Below, one piece after another: positions 57,025-64,000 of a stretch of 64,000 nucleotides of DNA. The notes under the pieces were generated by a model. It made no database searches. It was not told the DNA's origin and saw nothing but the letters and a program-made list of their open reading frames with translations. How positions within the stretch are numbered: position 1 is the stretch's first letter; each line of letters begins with the position of its first letter. The translations under genes and the position numbers were made by a program. Source of the DNA: DASUBV01 sp963725175 (GTDB taxonomy: Bacteria; Actinomycetota; Actinomycetes; Streptosporangiales; Streptosporangiaceae); contig CAVRXH010000006.1 of NCBI GenBank assembly GCA_963725175.1, forward strand, positions 1,860,001-1,924,000. Reading direction: 5' to 3'.

Positions 57025-57537
57025 CTAGCGCTTGGAGTACTGCGGCGCCTTGCGGGCCTTCTTCAGGCCAGCCTTCTTGCGCTCCTTGACCCGCGCGTCC
57101 CTGGTGAGGAATCCGGCGCGCTTGAGCGCCGGGCGGCTCTCCGGGTCCACCAGGATCAGCGCCCTGGCGATGCCGAGCCGCAGCGCGCCGGCCTGGCCGG
57201 TCACGCCGCCGCCGCTGATCCGGGCGGAGACGTCGAACTGGTCCTCCGCGCCGAGGGTGACAAACGGCTCGCTGACGAGCTGCTGGTGCACCTTGTTCGG
57301 GAAGTAGTCGTCGAGCGTCCGGTCGTTGATCTTCCAGTTACCGGTGCCGGGAGAGATCCGGATGCGCGCGATGGCTTCCTTGCGCCGCCCGGTACCCAGC
57401 GCGTGCCCGGTGACAACCGGCTTGCGCGTGGCAGACCTGGCCGGGGCGTCGCTGGTCTGCGTGGTGTACTCCGACACGGACTCCCCGGCGGTGTCGTCAG
57501 TTGCGGCGCCAGCCGGCGCGTCAGTGGGCTCAGCCAC
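57025..57537 (-). CDS. rpsI: 30S ribosomal protein S9
   Basis: A 170-residue S9. The first 40 residues are an acidic, Ala/Thr-rich extension common in actinobacteria. The conserved part is TGRRKEAIARIRISPGTG, then DYFPNKVHQQLVSEP and the basic tail KKAGLKKARKAPQYSKR that reaches the P-site tRNA. The GTG at 57537 overlaps the rplM stop by eight bases, so translation is coupled. Confidence 0.96.
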   Translation of the reverse strand: MAEPTDAPAGAATDDTAGESVSEYTTQTSDAPARSATRKPVVTGHALGTGRRKEAIARIRISPGTGNWKINDRTLDDYFPNKVHQQLVSEPFVTLGAEDQFDVSARISGGGVTGQAGALRLGIARALILVDPESRPALKRAGFLTRDARVKERKKAGLKKARKAPQYSKR

Positions 57538-58042
57538 GTCGTATTCCTCGTACTTCCTGATCGGCTCTTGTCACTTCCGCCTCGCCGGCGGCGTGACCGG
57601 GCTGGGCGATCTGGGTGATCTCGTAGGGCACCGGCAGCTGCGCGGAATGCGGGTGCTCCGGGCCTGAGTAGACCTTGAGCTTACGGAGCATCTGCCTGCC
57701 GAGGGTGTTCTTCGGGAGCATGCCCCTGACCGCCTTCTCGACAGCGCGCTCCGGGTTCTTGGCCATCAGCTCTCCGTAGGAGACCGATCGTAGCCCGCCC
57801 GGGTAGCCGGAGTGCCGGTACGCCTTCTTGTCCTGGAGCTTGTTACCGCTCAGCGCCACCTTGGAGGCGTTGACGATGATGACGAAGTCGCCGGTGTCCA
57901 CGTGCGGAGCGAAGACCGGCTTGTGCTTACCGCGCAGCAGGATGGCCGTCTGGCTGGCCAGCCTGCCGAGCACCACGTCGGCGGCGTCAATGACGTGCCA
58001 CTGGCGCTGGATATCTGCTGCCTTGGGGCTAAAAGTGCGCAC
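57530..58042 (-). CDS. rplM: 50S ribosomal protein L13
   Basis: A 170-residue L13 with MRTFSPKAADIQRQWHVIDA, VLGRLASQTAILLRGKHKP and MLPKNTLGRQMLRKLKVYSG. The family normally ends soon after YEITQIAQ, at about 147 residues. Here the frame runs 23 residues further (PGHAAGEAEVTRADQEVRGI) and overlaps rpsI. This could be a genuine extension or a small indel near 57600. Confidence 0.95.
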   Translation of the reverse strand: MRTFSPKAADIQRQWHVIDAADVVLGRLASQTAILLRGKHKPVFAPHVDTGDFVIIVNASKVALSGNKLQDKKAYRHSGYPGGLRSVSYGELMAKNPERAVEKAVRGMLPKNTLGRQMLRKLKVYSGPEHPHSAQLPVPYEITQIAQPGHAAGEAEVTRADQEVRGIRRG

Positions 58043-58345
58043 AGTCCTAAGCCTTCGCTTGTGAGTCCTGAAACCTGCCCATGCCCGGCGGTCCTAGCTA
58101 GGCGCCGGGGTCCGCTGCACCGGCCGCAGCTCACCTGCCCGCAAGGCGGGCCAACGGGCATGCCGATACGCATGGACGCCTGGAAAGGATACCGGCCGTT
58201 CACCTCGCGGGTCAAAGCGAGCAGCCCGCCCGGGATTTCCCGGCCGCCAGCCGCCCGTCATGTACGAGACCGGACGGCCCGTCCGGCTAGACCGCAAAAC
58301 CCTTGCCACGTCCAAGTTACCCGCTCGCAGCGATACGCTCGCCGC
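58043..58345. other. Divergent intergenic region between rplM and an unknown membrane protein
   Basis: These 303 bases separate divergent genes and must hold the rplM-rpsI promoter on the minus strand and the promoter of the 58346 gene on the plus strand. No coding frame is supported, and I see no clear ribosomal-protein leader structure. Confidence 0.45.
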
Positions 58346-60079
58346 ATGCGCCACCAGGGTGACAGTTCCGGCGGGCCGCCGGCCGGCAGGCCTGCTGATC
58401 CTGCCGCTGCTCCCCCGCCCAGGTCCGGCCAGCGAGGGAGCGGCCCGGCTGGTTCCCGCCAGTCAGGGTCTCGCCAGCACATTCCCGAGCAGCGCGGGAC
58501 CGGCCAGCGCGGCGACCCGCGCGGCGGCACCCAGCCCGGAGGCGGTCCCGGTGACGGGCGCGATGACCGCTCGGTGTTCGTCCCCGGCTACCGCGACGGC
58601 CGGCCTGGACGGCCGCCGACGCATCACGACTCGGCCCCGACGGGCGCGCCAGGGGTGCCCTGGCACGGCTCGCCGTCGTCAGACTCCCCCGTCGGCAAGG
58701 GACCGGTCAGGGGCTTCCCGCCCACGCCAGGCCAGCCGCCGCCGCTGTACCCGCCCGGCCAGTTCTCGGCCTGGAACCGCCGCGGGCAGGCGCGGCGCGG
58801 CGGTCCCGCGGGCGGCCCGGGCCAGCCCGGCCAGGCACGGGCCGGGATGCCGCCCGCGCACGGCGGGTCCTACGGCGGCTACGCCGACGACGGTCCCGAC
58901 GACGGGCAGCACTACCAGCCGGGCTACCCGGCCCTGGCGGTCAGCGACCCGGCGGCGGACGTGACGTCCACGCAGACCTGGGAGACCGTCGACGGTACCG
59001 ACGGCCATGCCGTCGGTACCTGGACCGACCCCAGGGGCATCACCGGGCCGGGCAAGGGCAGGCCGGGCGCTGGCCCGCGCGGCGTCACCTCGGCTGGCGT
59101 CACCTCGGCTGGCGTCACCTCGGCTGGCGACGCCGTACTGCCGCCTGGCTGGCCGACCCAGCCACCGGGCACGGCAGCGGTCCAGCCACCGGGCACGGCA
59201 GCGGCGGCCGGCCCAGCCGCGCCCGCCCAGGCGGCACCAGGCGCAGCCGGGCCGGCGGGCACGCGGTCTGGTAGCCCCAGGCTGACCAGCCCCCGGCCGG
59301 TCAGCAATCGACCGGGCAGCAATCGGCCGGGCAGGAACGCCAAGCGCGCCGGGAGCAAGCGCAAGGGCCCGTCAAGCGCGGTCCTCGCGGTCTGCGCGGT
59401 CGGCGTGCTCGCGGTGGCCGCCGTCACGTTCCTGCTGTTCACGGCGCGCCGCCAGGGCACCGTGGCCGCCACCCAGAGCAGCGCGCCGCCTAGCCCGAGC
59501 GCCTCGGCGAGCGCGAGCCCGACGCCCACCCTGGGGCCGTTCGGGCACATCGCGACCCGCGCCGCCGACCCGCAGCCGCTGACGATCGACCAGCTCTACC
59601 CCAAGACCTTCACCGCGGGCAGCGTCACGTTCAAGCGCACGATCAGCAAGCTCCAGAAGTCGTGCACGTCGGCGCTGGTGGGATCGTCGCTGCAGAGTGC
59701 CGTGAAGTCGGCCAAGTGCAGCCAGGCCGTGCGGGCCACCTACGTGTCCGACGGCCAGAAGGTGATGGGCACCATCGGCGTGCTCAACCTGTCCACCAGC
59801 AAGACCGCCGCGAAGGCCGGCCACGCGGCCGGGTCATCGGACTTCATCGACAGGCTGCGGGCGCGCAAGGGCTACACCCACAACCTCGGCAAGGGCACCG
59901 GCATCGAGGAAGCCGAGACCAAGGGCCACTACCTGATCCTGATCTGGGCCCAGCTCACCAGCACCCATAAGCCCAAGACGGCGGGCGAGCGGGCCAAGCT
60001 GGACGATTTCATCAAGGAACTGTTCGACAAGACCGCGAACGTCAGCCTGAGCAGCCGGATGGTCGACGGGACCCCGTAG
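58346..60079 (+). CDS. Unknown membrane protein: disordered Pro/Gly-rich cytosolic part, one helix, exported C-terminal domain
   Basis: A 577-residue protein I do not recognise. Residues 1-345 are low complexity, rich in Gly, Pro, Ser and Gln, ending in a basic stretch. One helix (about 350-373, SSAVLAVCAVGVLAVAAVTF) leads to a Ser/Pro linker and an exported domain of about 165 residues. That domain starts near FGHIATRAADPQPLTIDQLY and has two Cys, in LQKSCTSAL and SAKCSQAV. The plan resembles the shorter unknown protein at 30190 (basic start, one helix, exported domain with two Cys), although the sequences are not obviously alike. ATG at 58346. Confidence 0.65.
   Translation: MRHQGDSSGGPPAGRPADPAAAPPPRSGQRGSGPAGSRQSGSRQHIPEQRGTGQRGDPRGGTQPGGGPGDGRDDRSVFVPGYRDGRPGRPPTHHDSAPTGAPGVPWHGSPSSDSPVGKGPVRGFPPTPGQPPPLYPPGQFSAWNRRGQARRGGPAGGPGQPGQARAGMPPAHGGSYGGYADDGPDDGQHYQPGYPALAVSDPAADVTSTQTWETVDGTDGHAVGTWTDPRGITGPGKGRPGAGPRGVTSAGVTSAGVTSAGDAVLPPGWPTQPPGTAAVQPPGTAAAAGPAAPAQAAPGAAGPAGTRSGSPRLTSPRPVSNRPGSNRPGRNAKRAGSKRKGPSSAVLAVCAVGVLAVAAVTFLLFTARRQGTVAATQSSAPPSPSASASASPTPTLGPFGHIATRAADPQPLTIDQLYPKTFTAGSVTFKRTISKLQKSCTSALVGSSLQSAVKSAKCSQAVRATYVSDGQKVMGTIGVLNLSTSKTAAKAGHAAGSSDFIDRLRARKGYTHNLGKGTGIEEAETKGHYLILIWAQLTSTHKPKTAGERAKLDDFIKELFDKTANVSLSSRMVDGTP
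59081..59125 (+). repeat. 15-bp in-frame tandem repeat (GVTSA x3)
   Basis: Three perfect copies of GGCGTCACCTCGGCT encode GVTSA repeats in the disordered part of the unknown membrane protein. Confidence 0.9.
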
Positions 60080-60811
60080 CTAGGGCGTGCGGGCGCGGGC
60101 AAGCCCGGCCGGGGTCAGCCCGGACAGCCGGGCGCATTCCCGGCTCAGGTGCGGCTGGTCGGCGTACCCGGCGGCCAGCGCGGCCCCGGCGAGCCCGTCG
60201 GGAAGCCCGGCGTCCAGCGCGGACACGAACCGCCGGAACCGCAGCACCCGGCGCAGCGTGGCGGGCCCGTAGCCGACGGCCGCCTCGCAGCGCCGCAGGA
60301 ACTGGCGCTCGCTCAGCTCCAGCGTGCCCGCGACGCCGGCCACGCTGGCGTCGCGCTCGCCGAGCAGCAGTGCCGCCCTGGTCATCGCCGGGTCCGCCGG
60401 CCGCTCGCTGGCCAGCTCGCCGATGAGATCCACCAGCGCGGCAAGCGCCGCGCCAGGCGGCAGGCCAGGGGACGGCAGCCGGCCGCGCAGGACGGGGATC
60501 TGGTCGGCGTCCACCCGCAGGTCGGTGGTCTCGCTCAGCGGCAGCCGCAGCACCGCCCCGGCCGCGCCGGGATGGAACCTGACGCCCGCCAGCACGGTCC
60601 CCGGTGCCTGCAGGACGGGCGCTGGCCCGGTGTCAGGGCCGGCCAGGAGCGCGGGCGCGCCCTGGTACCACATCAGGTCCACGCAGCCGTCGGGGAGCAC
60701 CAGGGTCCGCTGCGCCCGCTCCGGTGCGGTCACCCCCGTCCACAGGCAGGCCACGCAGCCGCGCAGCCAGTCAGGCGGCGCGAACTCCCGGTAGCCCGGT
60801 GTCCACTCCAC
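60080..60811 (-). CDS. AraC-family transcriptional regulator
   Basis: A 243-residue regulator. The N-terminal part (REFAPPDWLRGCVACLWTG, then LVLPDGCVDLMWYQG and LAGVRFHPGAAGAVL) matches the sensor half found in many actinobacterial AraC proteins. The C-terminal two-helix-turn-helix domain includes LELSERQFLRRCEAAVGYGP and AALAAGYADQPHLSRECARL. The open frame reaches 60916, but that would overlap the divergent gene; the GTG at 60811 starts where the family does. It shares an upstream region with the toroid protein gene and may regulate it. Confidence 0.85.
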   Translation of the reverse strand: MEWTPGYREFAPPDWLRGCVACLWTGVTAPERAQRTLVLPDGCVDLMWYQGAPALLAGPDTGPAPVLQAPGTVLAGVRFHPGAAGAVLRLPLSETTDLRVDADQIPVLRGRLPSPGLPPGAALAALVDLIGELASERPADPAMTRAALLLGERDASVAGVAGTLELSERQFLRRCEAAVGYGPATLRRVLRFRRFVSALDAGLPDGLAGAALAAGYADQPHLSRECARLSGLTPAGLARARTP

Positions 60812-60884
60812 CCGTCCAGTCTTACATTCGGCGCGTCCGATCTGTTCAAGACGCCGGGAGGCCCGCTCCGCTTGACTGTCCTCC

Positions 60885-61775
60885 ATGACGAAACCAGCCA
60901 TGACGAAACCTGACATCGACGCGGCCCGTCATTTCCTGTCCGCCAGCGCCCGGATCGTGGACCGCCGCCGGTTTGAGCGGATGCTTGACGGCGGCCCCGC
61001 GGCACCGGTGCGCGCGGCGGTGGCGGCCTACCGGAACCCCGACGGCGGCTTCGGCAACGCCCTGGAGCCCGATGTCCGCTCGCCCGGCAGCCAGCCCGCT
61101 GCCATCGACCTCGCGCTGCGCATCCTGGACGAGTCCGGCGCCTGGCAGGGCGCGGACGACGAGCTGGTCACCGGCGCCTGCGACTGGCTCCAGGCGCACG
61201 CACCCGACGGCGGCGGCTCGATGTTCGTCGAGCCGACCATCGACGGCTGGCCGCACGCGCCGTGGTGGGTGCCGCCGGAGCGCCGCGAAGCCTCGCTCAT
61301 CTCCACCGGCATGCTCGCGGGCACGCTGCACGCCAGGGGCGTGACCCATCCGTGGCTGACCGCCGCGACGGAGCTGCTCTGGTCCCGCATCGACACGCTG
61401 ACCGAGCCGCAGGCCTACGAGATGCTGGGGGTGTTCCGGTTCCTCGACAGCGTGCCGGACCGCGACCGGGCGGCCCAGGCCGCGCGCCGGGCCGGGCAGC
61501 TGCTGCTGGACGGCGGCCTGGTGGAACTGGACCCGGAGGCGCCGGGCGAGACTCACTCGCCGCTGGACTACGCGCCGCTGCCGGGCTCGGCCGGCCGCGC
61601 GGTGTTCGGCGCGGAGGTGATCGAGCGGCACCTGGATCACCTGGCGAGCGCCCAGCGCCACGACGGCGGCTGGACCTTCAACTGGATGGCCTGGTCGCCG
61701 GCGGCCGAGCAGGACTGGCGCGGCTTCCTGACGGTCAGCAACGTCGCGCTGCTGCGCGCCAACGGCCGCTGTTAG
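60885..61775 (+). CDS. Terpenoid-cyclase/prenyltransferase-like alpha-toroid protein
   Basis: A 296-residue protein with repeats typical of the alpha/alpha toroid fold: AYRNPDGGFGNALEPDVRSP near the start and ASAQRHDGGWTFNWMAWSP near the end. Both are versions of the QW-type motif. The middle is helical and Ala/Leu-rich. The fold occurs in prenyltransferases and terpene cyclases, but no catalytic DXDD or zinc motif is visible, so enzymatic activity is uncertain. Two in-frame ATGs (60885 and 60900) are possible starts. It diverges from the AraC regulator with about 70 bases between. Confidence 0.7.
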   Translation: MTKPAMTKPDIDAARHFLSASARIVDRRRFERMLDGGPAAPVRAAVAAYRNPDGGFGNALEPDVRSPGSQPAAIDLALRILDESGAWQGADDELVTGACDWLQAHAPDGGGSMFVEPTIDGWPHAPWWVPPERREASLISTGMLAGTLHARGVTHPWLTAATELLWSRIDTLTEPQAYEMLGVFRFLDSVPDRDRAAQAARRAGQLLLDGGLVELDPEAPGETHSPLDYAPLPGSAGRAVFGAEVIERHLDHLASAQRHDGGWTFNWMAWSPAAEQDWRGFLTVSNVALLRANGRC

Positions 61776-61794
61776 CAGCCGAGCCGCCGGGCGG

Positions 61795-62745
61795 CTAGCA
61801 GCCCTCCGGGCAGCCCCGGACGCGGCGGGTAGCCAGCGCCCGCGCGGCCAGCTCGCCGGGTGCCGGGTAGCGGACCTCTTCCAGGCACAGCGGGTGCGGC
61901 GGCGCGACGCGAACCGCGGGGTCGCGCCGCCCGGCCGCGAGCACCTCGGCCGGCCAGCCAGGCGGCCTGCCACCCTCGCCGACCGAGATCAGCGCGCCGG
62001 CCAGCGCCCTGACCATGTTGTGACAGAACGCGTCGGCCGCCACGCTGGCTACCGCCACGCCCGCCTCGTCGCGGCGCCAGTCCAGCGCCAGCAGCTCGCG
62101 GATGGTCGTGCCACCGTCCCTGGGACGGCAGTAGGCGGCGAAGTCGTGCTCGCCCAGCAACTGGGCGGCGGCGATGTTCATCGAGTCAACGTCCAGCGGC
62201 CGCCGGTGCCAGAGCGTGTCGTGGCGGCGCAGCGGATCGGCGGCTGCCGGGTCGTCGCACACCCGGTAGGAATACCGCCGCCACAGGGCGGCGAACCGCG
62301 CGTCGAACCCGTCGGGAGCCGGGCCGATCCGGCGCACCCGCACCTCCGGCGGCAGCAGTCCGCCTAGCCGCCGCAGCGCGCTGGCCCGCGCCAGCTCCCA
62401 GGCGGCCACGGGGACATCGACGTGCGCGACCTGACCGCGGGCGTGCACCCCGGCGTCGGTGCGGCCGGCCACCGTGAGCGCCGGCCCGGCGGGCAAGCCA
62501 AGCAGGCGGCCGAGTGCATCCTCGACCGCCTGCTGGACGGTTGCCAGGCCGGGCTGCCGCGCCCAGCCATGAAACGCGGCCCCGTCATAAGACAGCTCAA
62601 GCCGCAGCCGGGCACGAGGCCCGGCCGATAGCTCGGCCGGGCCTCGTGAGTGCTCTTTCGCTAGCGCGGTCTTACTCGCTGTCCTTGGCCTCAGCCTCGG
62701 TGGCCTCGGCCGACTCGGCCTCGGTGCTGGCCTCAGTGGTCTCAA
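61795..62745 (-). CDS. truA: tRNA pseudouridine(38-40) synthase TruA, start uncertain
   Basis: TruA makes pseudouridine at positions 38-40 of tRNAs. The conserved part begins near 62607 with RLRLELSYDGAAFHGWARQP. The catalytic Asp is in VAGRTDAGVHARGQ, and FDARFAALWRRYSYRV, EHDFAAYCRPRDGGTT and VRALAGALISVGEGG follow. No ATG, GTG or TTG exists in frame between the rplQ stop and this block. The only standard in-frame start is the ATG at 62745, inside rplQ (74-base overlap). It would add about 46 Arg/Pro-rich residues read through a strong hairpin. The true start may be a rare codon, or an indel may hide it. Confidence 0.85.
   Translation of the reverse strand: MRPLRPAPRPSRPRPPRLRPRTASKTALAKEHSRGPAELSAGPRARLRLELSYDGAAFHGWARQPGLATVQQAVEDALGRLLGLPAGPALTVAGRTDAGVHARGQVAHVDVPVAAWELARASALRRLGGLLPPEVRVRRIGPAPDGFDARFAALWRRYSYRVCDDPAAADPLRRHDTLWHRRPLDVDSMNIAAAQLLGEHDFAAYCRPRDGGTTIRELLALDWRRDEAGVAVASVAADAFCHNMVRALAGALISVGEGGRPPGWPAEVLAAGRRDPAVRVAPPHPLCLEEVRYPAPGELAARALATRRVRGCPEGC
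62613..62648 (-). terminator. Perfect 16-bp hairpin between rplQ and truA
   Basis: CACGAGGCCCGGCCGA (62613-62628) pairs fully with TCGGCCGGGCCTCGTG (62633-62648) around a four-base loop. It starts about 24 bases past the rplQ stop. It looks like the terminator of the rpoA-rplQ transcript, yet it lies exactly where truA should begin. Confidence 0.75.
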
Positions 62746-63259
62746 CCTCAGGGGCCTCAGCCTCGGTGGCCTCAGCCTCGGTGGCCTCAGCCTCGGTGGC
62801 CTCGGCCTCCGCAGCGGCCGCCTTGCCCTTGCTGGCCTTCGGCGCAGCGGCGGCAGGCGTGCCGCGGCGGGCGGCGCGGCGGCGGCGCGGCTTGGCCTCC
62901 GCCTCCTCGCGGATCAGCTCGATCACGGCGAGGGCGGCGTTGTCGCCCTTACGCGGACCGATCTTGGTGATCCGTGTGTACCCGCCGTCGCGGCTGGCGA
63001 AGCTCGGCCCGATGTCGGCGAAGAGCGTGTGCACCACGCTCTTGTCCGTCATGACCGAGAGCACCTGGCGCCGTGCGTGCAGGTCACCGCGCTTGGCGAA
63101 GGTGATCAGGCGCTCGGCGTACGGGCGCAGCCTGCGCGCCCGTGCCTCGGTCGTGGTGATCTTGCCGTGCTCAAAGAGCGCGGTGGCAAGGTTCGCCAGC
63201 ATGTGCCGCTGGTGGGCCGAGCTGCCACCGAGTCTCGCGCCTTTGGTGGGCGTGGGCAT
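62672..63259 (-). CDS. rplQ: 50S ribosomal protein L17 with long acidic repeat tail
   Basis: A 195-residue L17. Residues 1-125 are the conserved protein: GARLGGSSAHQRHMLANLAT, ALFEHGKITTTEARARRLRP, AERLITFAKRGDLHARRQVL and YTRITKIGPRKGDNAALAVI. A basic hinge (KPRRRRAARRG) leads to a C-terminal tail of about 60 residues made of repeated Glu-Ala-Thr units, encoded by a 15-base DNA repeat. Actinobacterial L17 proteins often have acidic tails, but this one is long and strikingly periodic. It follows rpoA by 42 bases. Confidence 0.96.
   Translation of the reverse strand: MPTPTKGARLGGSSAHQRHMLANLATALFEHGKITTTEARARRLRPYAERLITFAKRGDLHARRQVLSVMTDKSVVHTLFADIGPSFASRDGGYTRITKIGPRKGDNAALAVIELIREEAEAKPRRRRAARRGTPAAAAPKASKGKAAAAEAEATEAEATEAEATEAEAPEVETTEASTEAESAEATEAEAKDSE
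62687..62815. repeat. 15-bp in-frame repeat coding the L17 tail
   Basis: Repeats of GGCCTCAGCCTCGGT and close variants encode the EATEA-type periodicity of the L17 tail on the minus strand. The centre (62756-62805) has about three near-perfect copies; the flanks are degenerate. Confidence 0.85.
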
Positions 63260-63301
63260 CGAAGAGTTCTCCTCGGGTAACTACCGCGGGCTTGCGGCCC
63301 G

Positions 63302-64000
63302 TCAGTACTGCTCGGTTTCGACGTAGCTATCGTCGTCGTCGGCCCCGTAGCTGTCCGCGGCCGTGCCCGGGTCGAACCCGGGCGGGGAGTCCTTCAGCGA
63401 GAGGCCCATGTCGACGAGCTTCTGCTTGACTTCCTCGATCGACTTGGCGCCGAAGTTGCGGATGTCCAGCAGGTCCTGCTCGCTGCGGGCGACCAGCTCG
63501 CCCACGGTGTGAATGCCCTCGCGCTTGAGGCAGTTGTAGGAGCGGACCGTCAGGTTCAGCTCCTCGATCGGCAGGGCCAGATCCGCCGCGAGCGCGGCGT
63601 CCGTCGGCGACGGGCCGATGTCGATGCCCTCGGCGTCGACGTTCAGCTCCCTGGCCAGGCCGAACAGCTCGACGAGCGTCTTGCCGGCGCTCGCCACCGC
63701 GTCCCTGGGCCGCATGCACGGCTTGGTCTCCACGTCCAGGATGAGCCGGTCGAAGTCGGTCCGCTGCTCGACTCGGGTCGCCTCGACCTTGTAGGTGACC
63801 CGCAAGACGGGCGAGTAGATCGAGTCGATCGGAACCCGGCCGATCTCCTGGCCCGGCTGCTTGTTCTGGGCGGCGGAGACGTAGCCGCGACCGCGCTCGA
63901 CGGTCAGCTCCATCTCCAGCTTGCCCTTGCCGTTCAGCGTGGCGATGTGCAGCTCGGGGTTGTGCACCTCCAGGCCGGCCGGCGGCGCGATGTCCGCCGC
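63302..64000 (-). CDS. rpoA: RNA polymerase alpha subunit (3' part, runs off the window)
   Basis: The last 232 codons of RpoA. The visible N-terminal domain part has MELTVERGRGYVSAAQNKQP, VPIDSIYSPVLRVTYKVEAT and FDRLILDVETKPCMRPRDAV. The C-terminal domain that binds UP elements and activators is complete: LNLTVRSYNCLKREGIHTVG, ELVARSEQDLLDIRNFGAKS and IEEVKQKLVDMGLSLKD. An acidic tail ends in YVETEQY. The 5' part lies beyond base 64000. rplQ and truA follow in the normal order. Confidence 0.97.
   Translation of the reverse strand, partial: AADIAPPAGLEVHNPELHIATLNGKGKLEMELTVERGRGYVSAAQNKQPGQEIGRVPIDSIYSPVLRVTYKVEATRVEQRTDFDRLILDVETKPCMRPRDAVASAGKTLVELFGLARELNVDAEGIDIGPSPTDAALAADLALPIEELNLTVRSYNCLKREGIHTVGELVARSEQDLLDIRNFGAKSIEEVKQKLVDMGLSLKDSPPGFDPGTAADSYGADDDDSYVETEQY

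Noticed and set aside
57530..57610. Possible indel at the end of rplM
   Set aside because: The L13 extension of 23 residues could reflect an indel, but both rplM and rpsI frames are intact, so I left it as a remark only.

Overview
The window reads as chromosome of a high-GC actinobacterium. GC is very high and many starts are GTG. Same-strand genes often overlap by 1-4 bases (GTGA/ATGA). The gene order rpoA-rplQ-truA ... rplM-rpsI-glmM ... acpS-nnr ... alr-tsaE ... tsaB-rimI-tsaD-groES-groEL1 ... sigma factor-guaB-guaB3 is the conserved actinobacterial core order also known from mycobacteria and Streptomyces. groEL1 has a His-rich tail and is preceded by a CIRCE operator, and a DUF222/13E12-type HNH protein is present. 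The features point to a filamentous-type actinomycete; I cannot name a genus.

Layout. 0-20 kb, mixed strands: a membrane glycosyltransferase-like protein, a NYN-domain protein, acyl-CoA carboxylase epsilon and biotin-carboxylase/BCCP subunits, peptidase E, LpdA-type flavoprotein, a gamma-glutamylcyclotransferase-like protein, SoxR with a likely SoxR box, a PH-like membrane protein, an M20 amidohydrolase overlapping a YbdK-type glutamate-cysteine ligase, an acyl-CoA (methylmalonyl-CoA) mutase large subunit, a D,D-carboxypeptidase, trpS and a very large HNH protein. 20-39 kb, mostly minus strand: glpD, guaB3, guaB, an ShbA-like sigma factor, groEL1/groES, tsaD-rimI-tsaB, two unrecognised genes, tsaE, an alpha/beta hydrolase, alr, then nnr and acpS. 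Two plus-strand genes (an S9 peptidase and an ASCH protein) interrupt this stretch.

39-55 kb is the accessory region. A minus-strand operon of about 13 tightly packed genes starts at an ATP-grasp protein (55273) and runs through a flavoprotein, an undecaprenyl-phosphate sugar phosphotransferase, a CE4 deacetylase, a GT4, a PelF-type GT4 with a DUF3492-like N-terminus, a 12-TM PelG-like membrane protein, a LegB-like 4,6-dehydratase, a second SDR, two tandem spherulin-4/GH135 proteins, a LuxR response regulator and another GT4. I read this as an exopolysaccharide system that combines Pel-type parts (PelF, PelG-like, deacetylase) with GH135 hydrolases known from fungal galactosaminogalactan. This is the most novel part of the window. 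55-64 kb returns to the core: glmM, rpsI, rplM, an unknown membrane protein, an AraC regulator with a divergent toroid protein, truA, rplQ and the 3' part of rpoA.

A striking property of the sequence: at least 17 single-base frameshifts break 14 otherwise well-conserved genes, all between about 19.0 and 52.7 kb. Fourteen of them are single extra bases, many in short G or C runs. Core genes (groEL1, guaB3, nnr, glpD) are hit, so uncorrected assembly indels are the likeliest cause. I annotate those genes as reconstructed spans. No tRNA, rRNA, CRISPR array, insertion sequence or prophage was seen.
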